Origin: Hygrophila difformis
Taxonomy: Eukaryota; Streptophyta; Magnoliopsida; Lamiales; Acanthaceae
DNA length: 64,000 bases
Assembly: GCA_030278955.1 (NCBI GenBank)
Contig: JAOANR010000009.1
Span: forward strand, 41,254,945-41,318,944
Direction: 5' to 3'
Part shown: one piece after another, positions 1 through 9,563 of the stretch
How the letters are laid out: each line of letters opens with the position of its first letter
Position numbering within the stretch: position 1 is the first letter of the stretch
The notes under the pieces: model-generated
What the model saw: only the letters and a program-made list of their open reading frames with translations
Databases searched by the model: none
Told to the model about the DNA's origin: nothing
Program-made: the position numbers and the translations under genes

Positions 1-428
1 CCCTAAGCTCTAAGACCAATTCCAACAGCTCCCTTAAATTGATGAAAAACGGTGAAATACAATCCAAAAATGCTCCAACAGTAGATGGAAAACGGCAGAC
101 GGGGTGCTATTATTATGTTGGATGAACAGTGCCTCGCTGATTGTAGCGGGGCACTGCAGCTGCCGCTATAATTTTTTTTTCTTTTTTTCATTCTTTTTTT
201 AAGTAATAAGCATTTCTATTACTATTCTGTAGCATTTTCAGTAGGCTTTTTTTTCTTCAAAAAATTATACTAAGTATTAAGTTTTACTTTTATTAATTAT
301 AATATCTAATATGTTTTAGTATATGTTTCTTTTTTGTAATATTTTTATATCAAAGATGATATTTTCTTATATTAAAAGTTAAAATATTAAAAATAGCAAT
401 AAAAAAGGAAACTTATGCATTTTAATAA
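1..428. other. AT-rich spacer, no gene seen
   Basis: The first 170 bases are of mixed composition, with short CCAACAG-type motifs such as those at MITE ends. The rest is very AT-rich with T runs. I see no convincing coding frame or RNA gene. Confidence 0.6.
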
Positions 429-704
429 TGGGATTAGATACCCCAGTAGTCCAGCCGTAAACGATGGATACTAGGTGCTGTGTGTATCGACCCGTGCAGT
501 GCTGTAGCTAACGCGTTAAGTATCCGGACTGGGGAGTACGTTCGCAAGATTGAAACTCAAAGGAATTGACGGGGACCACACAAGCGGTGGAGCATTTGGT
601 TTAATTCGATGCAAAGCGAAGAACCTTACCAGGACTTGACATGCCGCGAATCCTCTTGAAAGAGAGGGGTGCCTTCGAGAACACGGACACAGGTGGTGCA
701 TGGC
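429..704 (+). pseudogene. rrn16: Plastid 16S rRNA fragment (nuclear plastid insertion)
   Basis: About 276 bases read as the sense strand of plastid 16S rRNA. They run from the universal GGATTAGATACCCC site through the conserved AAACTCAAAGGAATTGACGG block to the ACACAGGTGGTGCATGGC block, then stop abruptly in unrelated AT-rich DNA. Judged from memory, plastid-specific stretches (GATGGATACTAGG, CCTCTTGAAAGAGAGGGG) separate it from bacterial and plant mitochondrial homologues. Most differences from the plastid sequence I recall are C to T or G to A, often at CpG, as expected for old methylated nuclear DNA. It covers under a fifth of the gene and is not functional. Confidence 0.9.
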
Positions 705-1336
705 ACGAGCACTGGTTGATTGAAGGGACACCTTTAGGAAAGTCTCAGCTCTCTCTCTCTTTTTTTTATTGCTGTTATATATTTAAATATATACAATAGA
801 AATATATTAATCTGAAAGATAAGAATTAAATAAATAGTGAAAGGAATTAAAATGGAATATTCTTAAATAGAGGAAAATTTGGAGTTGATTGTTGAAGATA
901 AAAAATGAAAAACTGTAAACTGGACAATGAAGTAAAGTTGACTGGTAAATAGAGTCTATTGCTGGAGATGGCCTAAGCTGTTGAAAAAAGATAATCCAAT
1001 CAGGCACTTAATGTTTTGCTATATGAACACAACCATTTTTAACACATCAGTTACTAGGGATTTTAAAGGTAAAATGATAATTTACTTTATTATTCAGGTG
1101 AGTAAAACGAGTTTCTTTACCCCGAAAAAGAAATGAGTTTCTTTTTTTCCCCTTAATGATAAAGTTAATTAATTATTATTTTTTTTATTCCTGGACTATT
1201 TGAAAATATCCAATTATACACCAAAATGTTTTTCTTGGTAGAAAATACTCCTCAACTCCTGAAAGTTTGAAAAAATTATATAATTTCCTCATTATATTTT
1301 TGCAAAATATAATTTGAGTTCTCTTAGTACTTTGTA
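705..1336. other. AT-rich spacer, no gene seen
   Basis: AT-rich sequence with T runs between the plastid fragment and a MITE. There is no long frame with a recognisable motif and no RNA gene. Confidence 0.55.
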
Positions 1337-1493
1337 CTCTCTCATTCCCGCTATTTGTGTCCCATTTCGACTTTTCGCGCTCTTCAAAATGTATGTTTGG
1401 CCTAACTTATTTTTACAATTATATAAGAAAAAACATAATCAATGAGATCTTATTGGATTCGTGATTTGGACAAAAATAATGGGACATAGGGAG
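1337..1493. mobile_element. Stowaway-like MITE
   Basis: The left end reads CTCTCTCATTCCCGC and the right end, on the other strand, reads CTCCCTATGTCCCAT, an imperfect version of the Stowaway CTCCCTCCRTCCC terminus. TA dinucleotides flank both ends (1335-1336 and 1494-1495), matching the TA target duplication of Tc1/mariner-type MITEs. The 157-bp length is typical and there is no coding capacity. Confidence 0.65.
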
Positions 1494-1582
1494 TATATTC
1501 TTATTTTTATCCCTATATTTTTAGGAAAAATTATTTATACCCTTTTGTTGTCTTCTTATGTCACTAAAAACATTAACACTAA

Positions 1583-1867
1583 ATGTCCTTGATCTACAAG
1601 CAACTGGCAATCCAACTAAGACTCGGAACTGGAAACGAATACTGGTGCAAAGAAATTCTCAAACCCACCTTACATTTCAGGGAATCAGCCTATCCACGTA
1701 GTAATGCCTTGGGTAGACATGTGAAGGTATACTTTGACCGGTCTTGCATTGGCACTTATTGGAATGGTGAAAAGGCTTTGGGCATGCTAGCAAGGCGTCA
1801 GCTTGAAAAAGAGTACATCAAGCTCAGTCAAGTCATCACTTATTTGATTGTTGATTCTATTCCCTAG
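1583..1867 (+). other. Unidentified 94-codon frame, possibly organellar
   Basis: An ATG-started frame of 94 codons in a stretch of more balanced base composition than its surroundings (about 1560-2700). I do not recognise the protein: it has no signal peptide, membrane segment or known motif. The same stretch holds a mitochondrial ccmFN fragment 230 bases downstream, so the whole segment may be inserted mitochondrial DNA. A chance frame or the relic of an unknown organellar gene are both possible. Confidence 0.2.
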
Positions 1868-2091
1868 CTGGGTCGAATAAAGACCATATTGGTCTAATGA
1901 CTAACATTCTTAAAACATACCGAGGAATTCAACCGTACTCGGTGCAACTGTTGTTGTTGATCCTGCAGAGTCTACTCAAAGGTTCAGCCAGAATGTAGAA
2001 AGTGGTTGATACGTTTTTGTATTTCATTGAGTCATTTATTACTCGAGCTTTGCTGGAGGGTTAGAGTTCTTGGGAGTCATTTTCATTGAAG

Positions 2092-2226
2092 AGCCCTTTC
2101 TTTTATCAAATCTCAGGGGCATGGTCTAATCATGAGCGTAGTATTTTATAATGGTGTCGGATCCTAAGTTTTATGGATTCTTTTGTTATTGGGATCGACC
2201 GAAAGGCCATAATGTCTCAAAATGAA
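2092..2226 (+). pseudogene. ccmFN: Mitochondrial ccmFN fragment (NUMT)
   Basis: The translation contains SPFFYQISGAWSNHE, SIL-stop-WC-ILSF and, after a frameshift, CYWDRPKGHNVSK. This follows the conserved core of plant mitochondrial CcmFN (cytochrome c maturation, haem lyase), recalled as a run beginning PFFYQISGTWSNHE. It is broken by an in-frame TAA near 2149 and a frameshift near 2190, and neither end of the gene is present. It is therefore a dead nuclear copy. The flanking 1560-2700 stretch may be part of the same insertion, though I could not recognise other genes in it. Confidence 0.75.
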
Positions 2227-2747
2227 GAAGCGTCGATAGAAAGCTCCCCTATTCTCTCAATAGTTGGGCACGTTTACTTAGTCTTCGGACTACCCATCTT
2301 CAACACATCTCTATAACAGCTGGTCTCCTTTTAGTCGAGCCTTTCCTATTTGCTTTTATTGTCTGATGATCGTTTCTCTTCAGTAGTGGAAGAGTTTCCT
2401 ATTCTGTTCATGAATGGGAATCACAAACCCGTAACATGAAGCCCATTTTTGAACGTGTAAATCGATAGATGATGAAGATACTATTGGAGAAGAAATCCAA
2501 TTCTATTCTACGATACGCCATAACCATCCACATAAACGATCCTAAGCCTTTATAAGAAAAAAAGATGCGAAGAAGCAGGAGTGATTGAAGACAACCCTTT
2601 ACTTAAACATACTTCAAAGCAATAAAGTCAGTCCTTATTCGCTACGAGGCATTCAATCAAGAAGCGAGCATTCATCCTTATCTTAGGGGATGAAAGGTTC
2701 ATTAAATAATGGTTTTCGAATTTTTAAATGAGATAATAATTTAAACA
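2227..2747. other. Probable remainder of organellar insertion, no gene recognised
   Basis: The balanced composition continues to about 2700 with no long frame. It may be mitochondrial intergenic or degraded coding DNA. I could not match any part of it to a known gene by eye. Confidence 0.3.
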
Positions 2748-3885
2748 GGCCACCAGAAGGAGTCATTTCCACTTTTGGGCCAAGATATTTTGATTTAGGA
2801 AAATTGGCCACTAGAAGGATTTCGGGCTTGAATTTAGGTCATTTGGCTGGATATCGGGCCGCAATGGCCTAAAAATATAATGACTCCCTCTGGTGGCCTA
2901 TTTTAGTTTTTTTTTGAATTAATTTTTTTTAAATTTCATGTAATTAAAATAAATAATACTCATTCCATATCATTATTTATGTCCTATTTTCTTTTTTTCT
3001 TGTTCGAACATTTTTATTTCATCCATTTTCGAAATAATTATAAATATTAATCGCCAAACCTAACCATTACATCACATTAATAAATAAATATATTAAACTT
3101 TGAAACCCGCTATCATTAATAATTTCAATCCACCCTACAACCACATATCATTAAATCACACATAAATAAATAAATTAAAGTTGTAAACTCATTACAATCA
3201 CATTATATAAATTCTTATATTACCTTTTTTTAACACTAATAATAAAACATGTTTATTTTTACTTTATAATTTATTTGAATTTGTATTTGTTTTTTTTATA
3301 ATATATTTGAATTAACATTTATTTAATTTATTATGTTACTCCCTCTGTTCCATTAATAGAGTCTAAAAAAAAACTAACTTAAGAATTTATGTAATGTATT
3401 TGTAATGAATTTACAAATTTAATTTATTTATTTATGTGTGATTTACTGATATATGGTTGTAGGCTGGATAAGAATTATTAATTATAGTGGGTTTGAAGTT
3501 TACCGAAAAAAAATTATAGTGGGTTTGAAAATTTAATATATTTATTTATTTGTTAATGTGATGTAATGTGATGGGTAGACTTGACGATTAATATTTAATT
3601 AATTTTAAATTGGAAATGAAATAAAAATGTTGGAACAAGAAAAAAAGGATAGTAAGACATAAGTAATGTCATGGAATGACTATTATTTATTTTAATTATA
3701 TAAAATAAAAAATAATTCAAAAAAACTAAAATATGCCACCAGAAGGTGTCATTTCCACTTTTTGGCCATCGCGGCCCGAATTGCGGTCAAATGGCCTAAA
3801 TTCGGGCCCGAAATCCTTCTAATGGTGCATTTCCCTAAATCAAAATAGCGTGGCTCAAAAGTGGAAATGACTCCTTCTGATACCA
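2748..3885. mobile_element. 1.1 kb long inverted repeat (foldback / composite MITE)
   Basis: The two halves are reverse complements over most of their length. The left arm opens with GGCCACCAGAAGGAGTCATT and continues through TTTTGATTTAGG and AAGGATTTCGGGC. The complement of the right end repeats the same blocks in the same order (AGAAGGAGTCATTTCCAC, TTTTGATTTAGG, AAGGATTTCGGGC). The inner arms, about 2940-3300 and 3350-3720, also match, for example TTTTTCTTGTTC followed by ACATTTTTATTTCAT. Each outer 160-bp block is itself palindromic, with CCACCAGAAGG at one end and CTCTGGTGG at the other. A Stowaway-like terminus (ACTCCCTCTGTTCC, from about 3342) lies at the centre. No coding capacity and no clear TSD were seen. 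Confidence 0.7.
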
Positions 3886-4671
3886 ATTTTAGTTATTACC
3901 TCTTTTTAAATACTTGAAAATTTTATTAATTATATTAACACTAGTTTTATGGAAACTATTATGTAATGAAATTAATGTTAATATGTTCAATGAAATAAAA
4001 TGATAATAAAATGGTATAAATAATTTCCCCAAATACTTTAGGGGTAAAAATAAGAATGTACTCCCTCCGTGCCATTAATAATATCTTATAACTTTCGGGT
4101 ACAGTGTTTTAGGTGGAATGAGTTATTGTGTTAAAGTGAAGTAATTAGTTGATGTGATGTCTATTTGAATTGAGAAAAAGTGAATTTATTAGTTGATGTG
4201 ATGTTTTAGTTGATGTTTAGAGCATCTATGTCCCTCATCAATTAATAACCCACTTTTACAATTCTCTCACTGCCACGTCAGCTTTTCACCTTCTCCAACA
4301 TCTTTTTAATTCACTTCAATTAACTCTCACATCCCTCTACCAATTAATAACTCATTTTATGGGCCCACAACCTTATCATTAAAAATATTTAAATTTTATT
4401 TAGTTATAATATTTCTATTTCTAAATATCATTATCTTATATAAATATTTTTTGAAAAAGTATTGGATAACTTTTTTTTTTGTTGCAAAATTTCATAACAA
4501 TAAATTTTGTGTGAAATATAAAATTAATTTGTGCAGTTAATTTGTCTTTAAATCTAATTTAAATTTATTTTATATAAAAATATGTATATTAAAATAAAGA
4601 ATACAGTGAAATACTATATCAACTTTAAATAAAAAAAGTTTCAAAATGCTTGGGAAAGTAGTCATTCTACT

Positions 4672-4843
4672 CATAGTTATCAAAATCGCGATCCTGATCG
4701 TAGGATCGCACGATCCTACGATCCTACCCATCAAAAACGATCCGGATCGCCATAGGATCGAAAATATGGTAGGATCGCGGTGGGATCGGTAGGATCGGAG
4801 TAGGATCGTAGGATCGCTCCGATCCGATCCTACTCCTTTAGGG

Positions 4844-4884
<41 letters not shown>

Positions 4885-5249
4885 CGGGTGCAAAATTACT
4901 TATTATCTCTAGCTCTTTGTGATTTTGGTCATGATATTATTTTTGTCAATTTTGTTTAATGTATCTTTGCATATATTGAACTCAAAATTGTTGGGTTCTA
5001 TGTCAGTGTTTAACTTCTACTGGATCATTAATAAGCATACAATTAACTATAAAATTCTTATTAAAAATTAATCTAAAATATATATTTTCAATTATATATG
5101 TCACCAGTTTAGTGAGATAATTAACAAATATTATTTTTAAAAATATAAATAATAATTTCATAGGATCTTAGGATCCCGATTCGATCCTACGATCCCGATC
5201 TTGCAAAGACAAAACGATCCTACTTAGGATCACGATCTTGATAACCTTG
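4672..5249. mobile_element. hAT-type MITE with GATCCTACGATC motifs
   Basis: A 578-bp element bounded by the 8-bp direct repeat ATTCTACT (4664-4671 and 5250-5257), the duplication length of hAT transposons. The left terminus reads CATAGTTATCAAAATCGCGA and the right terminus on the opposite strand reads CAAGGTTATCAAGATCGTGA, an imperfect inverted repeat of the CAAGGTTATCAA type. Subterminal regions are packed with GGATCGTAGGATCG-like palindromic motifs. There is no transposase; a 40-base T run lies inside. Confidence 0.8.
4845..4884. repeat. Poly-T run of 40 bases
   Basis: Uninterrupted T40 within the hAT-type MITE. It follows CCTTTAGGGC and is not linked to a retroposon tail that I can identify. 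Confidence 0.95.
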
Positions 5250-5678
5250 ATTCTACTGACATTAATTCAATTCAACATCTTGAATTGGAATAATGGACCC
5301 CACTATGAATTAAGTTCTCCAACGCTAGCGGTTCAATTAATCGCTGACATCCATTTAAAATTAATTGAATTGGCATAATCGTTGTGACTGTCCTTATAGA
5401 ATTAAACTTTTCCAAAAAAGAAATGTGACGATTGTAGTGGGACGGACTAAAAAGGAAAATGAGAGGGAATTTAATGGGACGGAGGGAGTATAAAATATTT
5501 AGAATGAAATAATATTTTGTTAAAATATAATGAGACAAAAATATACTTATTTTCAACTTTCAAGAATTAATGGGTTTTTTTTTTTTGAAAAAAAAAAAAT
5601 TAGATTTACAATTGAATATTTTCAAATAGTTCAAAATAAAAAATAAATAATTACTCTAACGAAAATATGGATTGGGCT

Positions 5679-5849
5679 GGGGATGAGGACATAGCCCAAG
5701 CGGTTAAGTCATTTGACTTCCAACAGAAGGTCGGAAGTTCGATTCCCACCGGCCCCCTATCCCTCCCTTTATTTCCCCTTTATAATTGTGTGACATGGGC
5801 TCCCACCACCCATTTCCAGGCCTTCAATGTATCCTGAAAAAAAAAAAAA
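5679..5849 (+). mobile_element. tRNA-derived SINE, copy 1
   Basis: A 171-bp element between 12-bp direct repeats ATGGATTGGGCT (5667-5678 and 5850-5861). It opens with a tRNA-like head holding an A-box (TAGCCCAAGCGGT) and a B-box (AGTTCGATTCC), the internal RNA polymerase III promoter. A tRNA-unrelated body follows with CCTTTATAATTGTGTGACATGG-like and GGGCTCCCAC blocks, then an A-rich tail. The same architecture and body motifs recur at 43665-43837. It is not a tRNA gene because the acceptor stem does not close. Confidence 0.88.
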
Positions 5850-6120
5850 ATGGATTGGGCTTATCACTTGGGTCCAATGCCCATTAATAAAACCTTTTCA
5901 AATAGGTAAAGTCTAAAGAAGCTCTTTCTTGTGAAACAAAACTTCTCCGACTTGCCTTGAGGACAATCTTTTCAGTACAAATACAGACAAGAAAACTAGT
6001 CAATGTCCCAATTCCTACACAATCCCTCACGTGTCCCACAAAATCTCCAAGGAATCCCCCCAATTTATTCCACATTTTATTCCCATATACTCCATGTATT
6101 ATATTCACACGAATCCACCA

Positions 6121-6126
6121 TATATA
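6121..6126 (+). promoter_or_regulatory. TATA box of the SWIM/RING gene
   Basis: TATATA sits 66-71 bases upstream of the chosen ATG at 6192. This would give a start site near 6150 and a 5' leader of about 40 bases. It supports translation starting at 6192 rather than at the in-frame ATG at 6003, which lies upstream of the TATA box. Confidence 0.5.
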
Positions 6127-6191
6127 GTAGTAGTAGTATAATTAATACATCAATCTTTCCCGAACTTACAGATAGAACTGAATTCCGGCAA

Positions 6192-6914
6192 ATGGACTCG
6201 GAGTCCGTAGCGTCCAGCTCCACCCCGCCCACAGACGGCCGCCGTCAACCTCTCCACCGCCATCCACTGAACACAACCCAATCCTTCTCCGACCGCATCA
6301 TCCGCGCTGTCCGCCACCGCCTCCGCCTGCTCCACCGCTCCGGCTCCCTCTTCTTCATCCTCGGCGCCACCGGGAATGTCTACACAGTGAATATCGACAC
6401 AACGCCTTCGTGCACTTGCCCCGACCGCGCAACACCGTGCAAGCACATCCTCTTCATCTTCATCCGCGTGCTGGGCGTCCCTCTGGACGATTCCTGTCTG
6501 TGGCGGCGGACGCTTCGCCCGTGCCAACTCCGCCGCCTGCTCAGCCTTCCCACCTCATTGGAAGCGTTCGCTGGGACAGCCGTGAGGGACAGGTTCCATC
6601 AGCTTTTCTTCCAACCGGGCAGCTTGCAGCAGGAAAGGGATGCCACCGTGGGCGACGGCGCCGCCGCCTGCCCGGTTTGCCTGGAGGAGATGACGGAGAA
6701 GGATAGAGTGGTGGGGTGCGCAACTTGTAAGAATGTAATACATGAAGAGTGTTTTTTGGCGTGGAAGAGGAGCCGCCGGAGAAGGTCGATCACGTGCGTG
6801 CTCTGCCGTGCGCGGTGGAGGAAGAAAATAGAGGATCAGGAGAAGTATCTGAATCTATCTGCTTACGTGGAAGAAGGTGATAGGGTGGAGGGGGAGGGGA
6901 GATGCGCTGTTTAA
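6192..6914 (+). CDS. SWIM and RING/PHD-type zinc finger protein (putative E3 ligase)
   Basis: A single-exon gene for 240 residues. A SWIM zinc finger lies at about residues 56-97, with CxC at 74-76 and CxH at 83-85. A RING-like finger follows at 160-205 with ligands C160, C163, C176, C179, H184, C187, C202 and C205. This C4HC3 spacing resembles the RING/PHD-like finger of MEKK1 and ZSWIM2 rather than a classic RING-H2. Plants have short SWIM-RING proteins of this layout, often mislabelled as MAP kinase kinase kinase 1-like; there is no kinase domain here. It probably binds protein or DNA through SWIM and acts as an E3 ubiquitin ligase through RING, by family inference. The chosen ATG follows a TATA box and begins a Ser/Thr/Pro-rich tail. 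The frame stays open upstream to 6003, but that part is low-complexity. High GC and open reading contrast with the surrounding transposons. Downstream DNA to 7078 is AT-rich 3' flank. Confidence 0.85.
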   Translation: MDSESVASSSTPPTDGRRQPLHRHPLNTTQSFSDRIIRAVRHRLRLLHRSGSLFFILGATGNVYTVNIDTTPSCTCPDRATPCKHILFIFIRVLGVPLDDSCLWRRTLRPCQLRRLLSLPTSLEAFAGTAVRDRFHQLFFQPGSLQQERDATVGDGAAACPVCLEEMTEKDRVVGCATCKNVIHEECFLAWKRSRRRRSITCVLCRARWRKKIEDQEKYLNLSAYVEEGDRVEGEGRCAV

Positions 6915-7078
6915 TCCAGACATATGACACAATTCATGAATATGTGCAGTAATTAATTCAAAAAGAAGAAGAAAAATTCTTTGCTTCATACTGGAAGGTT
7001 GAATTTGATTTCCTAACCTCAAATCCAGTTTTCAAAAGCCCATGTCTAGAGTTGGACAAGATGTAGAGTAATTGAATT

Positions 7079-7351
7079 TGTTACGTGGCAATGTGAAATG
7101 ATATGCATGTCCATTCCATAATCTATTTGATAACAAGTGTAATACACATGTCATTAAGAAAAGGTGAATGGATTATACAAACCCATGTATAAATATGTTT
7201 CTATGGAAATGAAATCAGATAATTTTTCTGGCTCCATTATCTCACATCTTCTTCCTCCCTCTTAATATTCTTCTCATTACTTTGATTATTCCCAATATGT
7301 ATTCAATCTTTTGTATATATCTATAGCTAATGGGTTAATATTTACACAACA
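7079..7351 (+). repeat. Copia 5' LTR
   Basis: 273 bp, TG...CA, nearly identical to 22682-22954 (differences include GATTATT/CATTATT and TATTCAATC/TATCCAATC). The internal CCCATGTATAAATATG is a probable TATA region. PBS-like TTATCAGCACGA begins at about 7355. Confidence 0.93.
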
Positions 7352-9558
7352 CGTTATCAGCACGAATAGCTCTATGGAAGTGCTGCCGGAGGAAGTTTCA
7401 AATCTATAAAGATTATCGTTGGAGGTAATATTTATTTATTTATAATTTCAATTTTATTTCTACGACTAACCTTACAGAATTGGGGTTTTATCCCTATACA
7501 CATAATTTGGGTCAATCGAGCAAAAATGGAATTGGCCTCAATATGCCAAGGAAAATAACATCTCACCGGGATTGAGAAAGAGATTCGAATTATTGTCCAA
7601 TACTGGCGGAATCAAATGAATCATGGCACGAATCAAATCATCGAATAAAGACGAAATGCTGCAAACCCAAAATAAGGGTAAACCCCAAAAGAGGGTATAT
7701 ATGAACTTGGTAAAACCGGAGGAATTTTGAAATACCCAAAAGTGGTATAGAGAGGCTATCATGCCTATATATTGAAAAGACTACTGAAAATCCACTAAAA
7801 TGTGGAAAATTTACGGACACCTCATATTGTCATTTCTTTTACTAGATAAAGCAATGAAGTATTGTTGAAAATTATGAATTTGGGCCCAAAGGTGATTGTC
7901 ATTCCATGAATAGAATGTTGATGATGTATGTAAAAATCCAGGGCATGATTAAGACTATGCCAAAAGGCAAAATATTATTGAAATCGTGATCGACAATTGA
8001 ATCGGGTTTAGATATAATTGGCAAAATGAAAATATGAACTCCCCGGAATTATAAATAAATTGTCCATATGATGACGAGGCCTTTATAAACCCAATGGAGG
8101 TTTAATACCATGAATTAAATTTATTGTTATATCAAAATTCTTTAGACATGTAAATGTCATTTGGCTAGACATGTGGCTTATTTATATGAATCCTCTAAAA
8201 GGAAGGAAAAATGAAAGGCCCTAAGGTTGAAATAAATCTTATTGATCACGATGATTGATGTGATAATAAAGTGAAATATGAATTCACACACATTGGCTTA
8301 AATAAATTCATTGAGCACAATATTAGTGCCAAATGAAATGAAAATTCATGCATTTACTCCCCATTATAATCCCCTTGTGATTTGAATATTCTTTTGTGTA
8401 TATAAATTATACAGTCGTGCCTGCCTTCTTGGAAAGATAAATGGATGCCAAAATAAAATGAAGCCGAGGATGATGTCTGCCTCATCCATGGTGCAGCTAT
8501 GCACGTTGTATTGAAAAGTAAAAGCTCTTATCCCAACTGAAAAAGGAAAAACTCATTGCTAATAAAATCAGTGGAAGTTTAAAAGAATTCTGGAAGAGAT
8601 TGTACATCTCCTGAAGGAGAAGAAAAATTGTGCTTGAATATGCACTATTCTCGAGAAAATCTCGAAAGAGCTTACTAAGCTTCAGTGATATTCGGAAAAA
8701 TTCATCACTATAAAATACAGAATGAGGCAATAACATTATTTCTTGATTACTCAGATTATGATGCAAAGAAATTAAAAGAAAATTGCATCAATATCCTCTG
8801 GCATATACCATACAAATTAAAGCTGAGTAGCGTTGAAATATATCATGTGGTAGACCTGAAGTCTACTCATAATTTTCTTACTTGGCACGATCAGCTTGGG
8901 CATCCTCCTAAAAGCATCATGCTGAGGTGAATTATTGGAAATTCAAATTCAAATGAATCTATATGCGTTGCTTATAATTAAATGTGAGCACAATAACATC
9001 CAATAAAGAAAATAAGATTGGATAGTGTCAATCGCGTGCAAGCCAGGCCTGGCCAAAATATATGCCAAAATAAGTAATAATTAAATTACACGCAGGATTG
9101 ATAAGGTCAAAGTTACCTACATCATTTTGGGGACATGCTATGTAGCAACGCTTATGAAAATAAAGCCGACCGATTGTCATTAATTCTCTCTCCCTAACAT
9201 TGACATAAGCCCAATGTTTAGTAAATTAAAGTATATTTGGGTGTGCGATATAAGTCCCCCATTATGCCACCCTAATTGGGCTCCCAATGACGATTGGATA
9301 TACATATGTCGGATATAAATCACCATTAATAAATTATATTTGGTACCAAAGTATGGTGATTTTATATATGGTTTGCAGATTATTATTTTCCGACATTAGG
9401 GGGAGATATGAATCAACCGAAAATTACTATTGGATTGCAAAGAAATGCATATTTGCATAAGTTTCAAATTTCAGACTCTACAAGAGTTAACAAAAACTCA
9501 TATTGGCATTACCCAAGGAAAACTTGTTGCCCTAGTAAAATAATTGTGGCACAAGATA
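7352..9558 (+). pseudogene. Copia internal region, left part, degenerate
   Basis: AT-rich and riddled with stops. At 8685-8930 the frame contains HNFLTWHDQLGHPPKSIMLR, the GAG-pre-integrase motif (HDQLGHP) of plant copia polyproteins. Near 9385-9410 a segment reads like FPTLGGD, another conserved plant copia block. Gag, protease and most of integrase are not readable. The gypsy insertion follows directly after TSD ATCAC. Confidence 0.7.
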
Positions 9559-9563
9559 ATCAC

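Larger units (their letters stand above)
4061..5488. mobile_element. Stowaway-like MITE ends enclosing nested MITEs
   Basis: CTCCCTCCGTGCCATTAA at 4061 and the complementary end GGGACGGAGGGAG finishing at 5488 are Stowaway-type termini, each flanked by TA. The interior is much longer than a usual MITE and holds at least one complete nested element (4672-5249). It may be one Stowaway expanded by nested insertions or the outer ends of two neighbours. I cannot decide which. Confidence 0.5.

Noticed and set aside
3..191. 62-codon minus-strand frame at the window start
   Set aside because: No motif, poly-lysine start from a T run, AT-rich spacer.
429..704. Functional rRNA gene or bacterial contamination
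   Set aside because: Short, decayed, plastid-type sequence with abrupt junctions to AT-rich plant DNA.
4570..4893. 107-codon frame beginning with poly-lysine
   Set aside because: Generated by the T40 run and the GATCC repeats of a MITE.
5679..5760. Possible tRNA-Leu gene
   Set aside because: A- and B-boxes are present but no closed acceptor stem. The A-tail, TSDs and a second copy show it is a SINE.
6150..6527. 125-codon minus-strand frame over the SWIM/RING gene
   Set aside because: Shadow of a GC-rich gene with conserved zinc ligands on the plus strand; low-complexity composition.
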